In this document: one piece after another, positions 22,113-26,760 of the stretch
Position numbering within the stretch: position 1 is the first letter of the stretch
Layout of the letters: every line of letters begins with the position of its first letter
Virus record (IMG/VR): IMGVR_UViG_3300042314_000978
Coordinates: 1-26,760 of that record
Direction: 5' to 3' (one strand)
Length of the DNA stretch: 26,760 nucleotides
DNA from: a virus
Notes under the pieces: generated by a model
Told to the model about the DNA's origin: nothing
The model's input: only the letters and a program-made list of their open reading frames with translations
Databases searched by the model: none
Position numbers and translations under genes: made by a program

Positions 22113-23413
22113 TGTCAAAGATCGACTTCCTTCCGAAGCAACTCGAGTGCTTCAGAGCGCTCACTGTCGACTCCCCGGTCGAGTGGGTGCTCTTTGGAGG
22201 TGGTCGAGGCGGGGCGAAGTCGTTCACTGGATCCGTCTGGCAAATTTGGCGCAGGTTAAAGTATCCTGGCACGCGTGGACTGATAGGACGTTCCAAGCTC
22301 GACACGCTCAAGAAGACAACCTTAAAGACATTTTTTGAAGTTGCCGGCATGTACGGATTGCGAATGGACAAGGATATCACCTTCAATGCGCAGTCGAACG
22401 TCATCAGTTTTTCAAATGGGTCCGAGATACTACTCAAGGACCTGTTTGCCTACCCTTCAGACCCGGAGTTCCAACAACTGCAAGGTCTCGAGTTGACGGA
22501 TGCTTGGATTGACGAAGCCGCCCAGGTTTCGCGTCGTGCTGTTGAGGTCTTAAGCTCCTGCTTCCGTTATCGAATGAAGGAGTACAACCTTGGTCCCAAG
22601 ATGCTCCTCACCTGCAATCCGCACAAGGGCTGGTTGTATCACGAGTTTTACCTCCCCTGGCGAGACAATATCATTAGCCAAAAGCGAGCCTTTATCCAGT
22701 CCCTGGCATCTGAGAACCCTCACCTCCCATCCAGCTATCTTGAAACTTTGGAAAACCTGCACGAGATTGACCGGCAGCGTCTGAAGTATGGAATCTGGGA
22801 ATACGACGAGAGTGCCGACGGTCTTTTCGGTTATGAAGACATGAGTCATGCTTTTCGGGATGAGCAAATGAAAGGCGATATGTACCTCACTTGCGACGTC
22901 GCCAGGCTTGGCAAAGACAGGACGGTTATTGCTGTGTGGCGTGGGCTCCAGTGCCTGGAGATTCATGAACTTAGAAAGCATCGCGTAGATGAAGTGGTGA
23001 GAGAAATCAGGACCTTGCAATCCAAACACCAGGTGGAAACCCGAAACGTTGTGGCCGATGCTGACGGAGTTGGCGGAGGTCTTTGCGACGTCCTGCGCTG
23101 CCGGGAGTTCATGAACGGATCCAGAGCAGTGCATCCGGAGCGCTTTGTTCACCTGAAAGCTGAGTGCTATTATAAACTGGCCGAGCGTATAGAGGCTCGA
23201 GGCATTGTCCTTCCGGTTAGCCACCGTGACACGATTATGCGAGAGCTGGACATGATACGCCGGAAGCGACCCGAAGCCGATGGTAAGCTCTCGGTGTCTT
23301 CCAAAGAGGAAATCAGCCGCCAGCATGGTGTCTCACCTGACTACGCTGATGCCATTATGATGCGCATGTTCTTTGAGCTTTACCCGAACTACGGAAAGTA
23401 CAGTTACGGATAA
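22112..23413 (+). CDS. terL: Terminase large subunit
   Basis: A 433-residue packaging ATPase-nuclease that pumps DNA into the procapsid and cuts the concatemer. Walker A is GGGRGGAKS (29-37), Walker B AWIDEAA (131-137), and the coupling motif TCNP is at 167-170. The nuclease domain has CDVARLGKDRTVI (Asp at about 262), VVADADGVGGG (about 314-323), and SPDYADAIMM near the end, the usual metal-binding acidic positions. Length is normal for the family. It is the last gene of a plus-strand unit converging on the replication operon, while its presumed small subunit is on the minus strand about 6 kb left. The stop is followed by a bidirectional terminator. Confidence 0.93.
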   Translation: MSKIDFLPKQLECFRALTVDSPVEWVLFGGGRGGAKSFTGSVWQIWRRLKYPGTRGLIGRSKLDTLKKTTLKTFFEVAGMYGLRMDKDITFNAQSNVISFSNGSEILLKDLFAYPSDPEFQQLQGLELTDAWIDEAAQVSRRAVEVLSSCFRYRMKEYNLGPKMLLTCNPHKGWLYHEFYLPWRDNIISQKRAFIQSLASENPHLPSSYLETLENLHEIDRQRLKYGIWEYDESADGLFGYEDMSHAFRDEQMKGDMYLTCDVARLGKDRTVIAVWRGLQCLEIHELRKHRVDEVVREIRTLQSKHQVETRNVVADADGVGGGLCDVLRCREFMNGSRAVHPERFVHLKAECYYKLAERIEARGIVLPVSHRDTIMRELDMIRRKRPEADGKLSVSSKEEISRQHGVSPDYADAIMMRMFFELYPNYGKYSYG

Positions 23414-23433
23414 AAAAAGGGCCCGAAGGCCCT
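23412..23433 (-). terminator. Strong intrinsic terminator of replication operon
   Basis: On the minus strand A-GGGCC-UUCG-GGCCC-U7: a 5-6 bp GC stem with a UUCG loop followed by seven U, a textbook terminator 31 bases after the stop of the 115-residue gene. It separates the right-hand operon from antisense reading of terminase. Confidence 0.85.
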
Positions 23434-23434
23434 C

Positions 23435-23465
23435 TGTAACAAGTTACAACCTGTTACAACTTTTT
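23435..23465 (+). terminator. Plus-strand terminator after terminase
   Basis: TGTAACA (23435-23441) pairs with TGTTACA (23452-23458) and is followed by AC and T5. An alternative, shorter pairing TGTAAC/GTTACA uses the same left arm. It lies just after the terminase stop and the GC hairpin, and overlaps the last bases of the converging gene. Confidence 0.5.
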
Positions 23466-23811
23466 ACCAAAGAAACCGAATGCGAGAATATTTGCGACCA
23501 TTCATTTCTGAAATCAAACCTCCGCGTTTCTCCAGAATCTGAAAGTTCTGTCCGTAGTTGCTGATTTGGTGCCGAAAACGAATCTCCTGAAAACGTTCAC
23601 TTTTCATGTCGATCCATGTGCGGTCGTAACGATGGCGCAATTCGTCAACAAAGGCAATGCTGTGCTCGCGTAGGCCTTTGTAGATATTTTCACAGACCGG
23701 AGCCGGTTCTTCAAAAAGCTGAGTCTGTTGTGAGGCTTTGAGGATTGCACCGACCTCTTCGGCGCTGAGGGTAAGCATAACGCCACCGTCATTTGTTGTT
23801 GTGATTTTCAT
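23464..23811 (-). CDS. Small unknown protein ending the replication operon
   Basis: A 115-residue protein, MKITTTNDGGVMLTLSAEEV. ATG 23811 overlaps the upstream stop in ATGA, which decides the start over the in-frame ATG at 23841. The N-terminus has a short strand and an LSAEEVGAILKASQQ helix. The centre has ENIYKGLREHSIAFVDELRH, and the C-terminus is basic (ISEMNGRKYSRIRFLW). No recognised motif. It could be a small nucleic-acid binding protein by charge alone, which is weak evidence. Confidence 0.7.
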   Translation of the reverse strand: MKITTTNDGGVMLTLSAEEVGAILKASQQTQLFEEPAPVCENIYKGLREHSIAFVDELRHRYDRTWIDMKSERFQEIRFRHQISNYGQNFQILEKRGGLISEMNGRKYSRIRFLW

Positions 23812-23969
23812 CTGTATGCTGGGTTTTGAGTTATTTGCCAAAGTTCGCCGTTGATGGTTTGTAGGCGTTTGTGGTGTGAGCTTCGCGGGTTTTCGTCACT
23901 CAGGAGTTGGATCCGGAGCTTACGGAGGTGCACGATGCGTTCCACCTCGTTTTCTGTGTATATTCTCAT
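23808..23969 (-). CDS. 53-residue unknown basic protein
   Basis: MRIYTENEVERIVHLRKLRI, then LSDENPRSSHHKRLQTINGE. A short, Arg- and His-rich, mostly helical protein. Both ends overlap their neighbours in ATGA, which supports translation although it is too short for routine calling. Its opening resembles small phage helical proteins with a RxYTExEVE start, but I cannot name a family. Confidence 0.65.
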   Translation of the reverse strand: MRIYTENEVERIVHLRKLRIQLLSDENPRSSHHKRLQTINGELWQITQNPAYR

Positions 23970-24184
23970 GGTGTTAAAATTTGCAATTCACTTTCGACGT
24001 CTCGCCAGTACTGGGTCATCTCATGGCCGCAGTGGTTCTGCATCTGCTCAGCAAAGAGGAGCGCGCAGCGCTGGGCGGCTTCTGATCTGTTTCGTCGACC
24101 TCGGAGCGACATGTCCGGCACGACTTCACTGAGCATGTCGTAGAACTCGTCGTAGATGTTCAGCGCGTGATCTTTAGCTGTCAT
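23966..24184 (-). CDS. 72-residue unknown helical protein
   Basis: MTAKDHALNIYDEFYDMLSE, followed by a basic patch (SLRGRRNRSEAAQRCALLFA) and HEMTQYWRDVESEL. The sequence fits a small three-helix protein, probably soluble, with His and Cys scattered without a metal pattern. The ATG lies three bases after the methyltransferase stop and the stop overlaps the next start. Function unknown. Confidence 0.68.
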   Translation of the reverse strand: MTAKDHALNIYDEFYDMLSEVVPDMSLRGRRNRSEAAQRCALLFAEQMQNHCGHEMTQYWRDVESELQILTP

Positions 24185-24187
24185 GAT

Positions 24188-24844
24188 TCAAAAAAGTATG
24201 TTTAATCGAGTTTTTATTGTTATGTAGTATTTCGGGTCAATTTCATAGCCAACTGCATTGTAACCGAGCTTTTTTGCTACAACTAAGGTAGTCCCACTTC
24301 CAGCAAAAACGTCGATAATTGTCTCGTTCTCTTTTGCTGTTGTGAGTATTATTCGACGAATAATTTCTTCAGGTATTTGACATGGATGGTCTGTTTTCTC
24401 AGCACTAACATTTTTTACTTGATGCACTTGCCACCAGTCGTAAAGTTTTGCTCCAGTTTTACCTTCCTGAATTCTTTTGACAATTCGTTTGTCATTTGGG
24501 TTTTTGTATGGTTGGCGTACTTTTGAGAAGTCTGGCTTGCATCCCCACCAGCTTATCAAACGGCTCTGTTTGCCTGTGTTGCTGTTATACACCCAGCACA
24601 CTACCTGTTCGCATTTTGCCTTAATTGCTTGAGGCAAAATGTTAATTGTCTCTTCCGGATAATGAATTATTACGCAAGGCGTAGGTATTTTAGAGAGCAG
24701 TTCTATGTACTCTTGAGTGCTCAACTTGTCATTGTATCCGTCGTAATGATATCCTTGATTATACGGCGGGTCTGTTATAACTAAGCCATTCGGTATAAAC
24801 TCAGCATCCCGAAAGTCTATGTTTCCTAAAGTGATAGTGCTCAT
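24188..24844 (-). CDS. Orphan DNA methyltransferase, beta-class order
   Basis: A 218-residue protein beginning MSTITLGNIDFRDAEFIPNG. ATG 24844 overlaps the previous stop in ATGA; a longer open frame upstream is only the shadow of neighbouring genes. Motif IV TDPPYNQGY is at residues 24-32, a short target region follows (WGCKPDFSKVRQPYKNPNDK), and motif I IIDVFAGSGTTLVVA is near 177-190, with GYEIDPKYY after it. This is the compact N4-cytosine or N6-adenine type. It lacks a partner endonuclease. Its DNA is visibly richer in A and T than the genes around it, a sign of recent acquisition. It is a second methyltransferase in this phage and differs greatly from the ParB fusion. Confidence 0.88.
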   Translation of the reverse strand: MSTITLGNIDFRDAEFIPNGLVITDPPYNQGYHYDGYNDKLSTQEYIELLSKIPTPCVIIHYPEETINILPQAIKAKCEQVVCWVYNSNTGKQSRLISWWGCKPDFSKVRQPYKNPNDKRIVKRIQEGKTGAKLYDWWQVHQVKNVSAEKTDHPCQIPEEIIRRIILTTAKENETIIDVFAGSGTTLVVAKKLGYNAVGYEIDPKYYITIKTRLNILF

Positions 24845-25104
24845 GACTTGCCCTCCTTCTCTTGTGGTCTCCAGTTGACCTGCTCCTTCGCAAGGTTCGC
24901 CAGGATTGTCTTGACCAGGATGTCCCGGTGTGCATCGCTGAGCTCGTAGCTCGGATCGATGACGACCTCGTACTTGATGCTGCCGTTTGTGTGTCTGAGA
25001 AGCTCGAAGCCGTAGCTCGGCTGCGCTTCGTCTGATAGCGCCAGGGTGATGCTTCCTCGGAAGTGCTCCGTGCGCTTGTGGGGTTTGTTGTCGATTGTGA
25101 TCAT
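24841..25104 (-). CDS. Small unknown protein between methyltransferase and NinG
   Basis: An 87-residue acidic protein, MITIDNKPHKRTEHFRGSIT. It has strands (LALSDEAQPSYGFELLRH, SIKYEVVIDPSYEL) and one C-terminal helix (RDILVKTILANLAKEQ). The start abuts the NinG stop with no gap and the stop overlaps the methyltransferase ATG. No recognised domain; possibly a partner of NinG or the methylase by position only. Confidence 0.68.
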   Translation of the reverse strand: MITIDNKPHKRTEHFRGSITLALSDEAQPSYGFELLRHTNGSIKYEVVIDPSYELSDAHRDILVKTILANLAKEQVNWRPQEKEGKS

Positions 25105-25650
25105 TTATGTATGTTTTAATTGTTTGAGCTTTGCCTTGTAGAGCTTGATCTGCCACTGAATCTCGTCGACTGTTAAGGAGAGCCGTCCATTTTTCGCCTC
25201 GTGCAGCGCCTCGTACTCCTTCATTCCAATCCGGAAAATGAGCTTGGCTCCATATTCTATAAGGTTCCCGTGCTTATGCTGGTTGCATTCCACGCACTGT
25301 CCATGAACGTTCGACTCGGTAAATCGTAGGTTTGGGTAGCTGCCGACGCTGAAGTAGTGCCCGGCGTCGTACTTGCCTCTCAGAGGCTTGCCGCAGCTGA
25401 TGCATGTGTACATCTTGTCGCGTTCCCTTATGTAAGCGTTAAAGACCGTCTGCAGCTCCTTCAGGTAGTCCTGCCTGGTCTTGAGCTTTTGGCGCATCTC
25501 CTGTATCTTTAGCTTGTTCAGTTTTGCATTCACAACCTTGGCATTGGCCAGGATGCAGCTGACCTTTGTGCAGGTCGCCTGAAGCGTACTCACTGTGGGC
25601 GTGAATGGATCTTTGCAGACCTTGCATTTTTTGCGTTTTGCTGTTTTCAT
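25105..25650 (-). CDS. ninG: NinG-like recombination protein
   Basis: A 181-residue protein matching the lambda NinG (Rap) family. It has an N-terminal zinc finger CKVCKDPF...CTKVSC (residues 9-34), a Lys-rich helical linker, then CISCGKPLRGKYDAGHYFSV, NVHGQCVECNQHKHGN and LIEYGAKL. This CxxC-H-N-CxxC-H arrangement is related to HNH nucleases. NinG proteins promote recombination and process branched DNA. It lies between a 60-residue gene and an 87-residue gene in the replication operon, in tight overlap with the former. Length is close to the family norm. Confidence 0.85.
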   Translation of the reverse strand: MKTAKRKKCKVCKDPFTPTVSTLQATCTKVSCILANAKVVNAKLNKLKIQEMRQKLKTRQDYLKELQTVFNAYIRERDKMYTCISCGKPLRGKYDAGHYFSVGSYPNLRFTESNVHGQCVECNQHKHGNLIEYGAKLIFRIGMKEYEALHEAKNGRLSLTVDEIQWQIKLYKAKLKQLKHT

Positions 25651-25829
25651 GGCTCAATAATGTGTACCAGGTTCATTACGTGCTTTGGTATGCGGGTCAG
25701 CTGCCTGCGGTGGTGCTTCCAGAGCGTGGTCACATGTCCGACCTTCTTAGCTGAATGCACAATATGGTAAAGTTCGTTTTTTGAGTTGATGACGTCGTAG
25801 CTGCCATCGCTGTTTCGGTATACTTTCAT
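25647..25829 (-). CDS. 60-residue unknown basic protein
   Basis: MKVYRNSDGSYDVINSKNEL, then basic residues (KKVGHVTTLWKHHRRQLTRI). ATG 25829 was preferred over an in-frame TTG at 25835 that overlaps the DnaB stop. It overlaps NinG in ATGA. The short beta-hairpin start and a basic HHRR helix could bind nucleic acid; family unknown. Confidence 0.62.
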   Translation of the reverse strand: MKVYRNSDGSYDVINSKNELYHIVHSAKKVGHVTTLWKHHRRQLTRIPKHVMNLVHIIEP

Positions 25830-25831
25830 TT

Positions 25832-26760
25832 TCAAAAAGGTAAAGGTTCGTGTTGGGTTTGATTATTAAATTCGACGTAGCGCATCACACTTGGCAAGAA
25901 GCGCATTCGTGCAATACCTGTCGATCCGTTTCTTTGCTTGGCGACGATGTATTCGCCGAGACCTTCGACGCTGTTTCCGGCTTCGTCTGCGGTCACCCCA
26001 TAATATTCTGGGCGATATAGGAAAACCACAATGTCCGCGTCCTGCTCCAGGCTTCCTGATTCCCGCAGGTCGGAGAGCATCGGTCTTTTTTCGGAGCGTG
26101 CTTCGACCGCTCGTGAAAGCTGGCTCAAAGCGATGACCGGAACGTCGCATTCCTTTGCAATCAGCTTCAGGTTCCGGCTGATGAGGCTAAGTTCCTGCTC
26201 ACGATTCTGTCCTGGCTTCCGAGTTCCAGAACCCAGGAGCTGAACGTAGTCGATGTAAACAATACTGACCGAGTGCTTTTCAACCATGGTCTTTACCCGG
26301 GTGCGAAGATCAAAAACCGAAAGGCCAGCGGTGTCGTCGATGTAAATGGGAAGCATATTCAGGTAGTCCTTTTTCGATTGAAAAAGCCGCAACTCGTCGG
26401 TGTCAAGTTTGTACTTCATCAGTTTGGATCCGTCAATGCCCGTGAGCATGGCCAGGAGGCGAAGTATAACCTGCGAGCTGGACATCTCCAGGCTGAAAAA
26501 TGCAACCGGAACCCCGTGCACCGCCATCGAGAGCATTTCGCTTAAGGCCATTGCAGTTTTTCCCATCCCGGGACGTCCTGCCATGTACATCAGGTCGCTT
26601 TTTTGATGCCCGCCGATTATCCGGTCAACCGATCCGATGCCGGTAGTTAGGCCGCTGACGCCGTTGGTCGTTGTTTCCCGTGAAATAACCATTTCGGCTA
26701 TCTTCTCGGTAAGCTCGCTAACGTGCGACATCGTGGTTTTGACCGACTTATTGAAAATTT
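25832..26760 (-). CDS. dnaB: Replicative DnaB-type helicase, 5' end beyond right edge
   Basis: The C-terminal RecA-like motor of a DnaB family helicase. Seen from ATG 26731: GLTTGIGSVDRIIGG, Walker A AGRPGMGKTA, FFSLEMSSSQVILRLLAM, Walker B-type IVYIDYVQLLG, and VIALSQLSRAVEARSEKRP, followed by DLRESGSLEQDADIVVFLYR and VAKQRNGSTGIARMRF with the arginine finger region. It unwinds DNA at the phage fork as a hexamer. The frame stays open past ATG 26731 to the window edge with no stop. A full DnaB is about 450 residues with an N-terminal collar domain that is missing here, so the true start probably lies outside. Confidence 0.93.
   Translation of the reverse strand, partial: IFNKSVKTTMSHVSELTEKIAEMVISRETTTNGVSGLTTGIGSVDRIIGGHQKSDLMYMAGRPGMGKTAMALSEMLSMAVHGVPVAFFSLEMSSSQVILRLLAMLTGIDGSKLMKYKLDTDELRLFQSKKDYLNMLPIYIDDTAGLSVFDLRTRVKTMVEKHSVSIVYIDYVQLLGSGTRKPGQNREQELSLISRNLKLIAKECDVPVIALSQLSRAVEARSEKRPMLSDLRESGSLEQDADIVVFLYRPEYYGVTADEAGNSVEGLGEYIVAKQRNGSTGIARMRFLPSVMRYVEFNNQTQHEPLPF

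Noticed and set aside
22550-23326. Long 258-residue minus-strand frame
   Set aside because: It lies wholly antisense to the terminase large subunit, whose motifs are unmistakable, and its translation has no protein-like pattern.
23435-23460. Repeated GTTACAAC units after terminase
   Set aside because: Considered as a repeat array or attachment site, but only two units exist and they are explained as arms of a terminator hairpin.
24845-25156. N-terminal extension of the small methyltransferase to 25156
   Set aside because: That stretch is the alternative frame of the 87-residue gene and the NinG end, very rich in Arg, His and Gln; ATG 24844 couples to the upstream stop.
1-26760. CRISPR array, tRNA, integrase, transposon, toxin-antitoxin pair
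   Set aside because: Looked for on both strands; no regularly spaced repeats, cloverleaf with CCA-type end, recombinase motif or terminal inverted repeats were seen.

Overview
The window is about 26.8 kb from the genome of a tailed, siphovirus-like double-stranded DNA phage or prophage whose host is most likely a member of the Bacteroidota. The host call is an inference. It rests on virion proteins of the types seen in Bacteroidetes phages, A-rich leaders with almost no Shine-Dalgarno sequence, and two boxes close to the Bacteroidetes -7 element TAnnTTTG. No integrase, excisionase, tRNA, IS element, CRISPR array or attachment site is visible, so lifestyle cannot be decided. Both ends cut through genes: the portal at the left edge and a DnaB-type helicase at the right edge. 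Genes are packed edge to edge, many with ATGA or TAATG overlaps, and no stretch over 300 bases lacks a gene.

Right part (26760 to 23464, minus strand) is a replication and DNA-processing operon: DnaB, a small protein, NinG, a small protein, an orphan DNA methyltransferase and three small unknowns. It ends at a strong minus-strand terminator. A four-gene plus-strand unit (21141 to 23413) converges on it: a small HTH protein, an unknown helical protein, a small protein with an SSB-like acidic tail, and the terminase large subunit. From a divergent control region near 21067-21140, carrying an inverted repeat and a -7-like box, a minus-strand unit runs left through a sigma-like factor, a zinc-ribbon protein, three small proteins (one membrane-anchored) and a ParB-methyltransferase fusion.

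The middle (18284 to 16491, minus) is an AT-richer array of six small genes. All begin with variants of one short N-terminal sequence followed by different bodies. They are unlike any system I can name and have their own candidate promoter.

The left part (16481 to 1, minus) is the morphogenesis region: a terminase-small-like HTH protein, a tail chaperone pair joined by a probable -1 frameshift, an 809-residue protein fusing a small virion domain to a tail fibre, a connector-like protein, two large tail-tip proteins, a small membrane protein, the tape measure, an XkdF-like protease, a scaffold-like protein, the major capsid protein, a tail-tube candidate, an unknown protein and the portal. This order is unusual: tail genes precede head genes and the portal is last. 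RNA hairpins lie after the tape measure, protease, capsid and tail-tube-candidate genes and probably set expression levels.

Working together: DnaB, NinG and the SSB-like protein act on phage DNA; the methyltransferases probably protect it; terminase packages it through the portal into capsids matured by the XkdF-like protease on the scaffold; and the chaperones, tape measure, tube, tip and fibre build the tail. The observations most worth following are the shared-N-terminus gene array, the dnaX-like slippery site that could yield two portal forms, the chaperone frameshift, and the fibre fusion.
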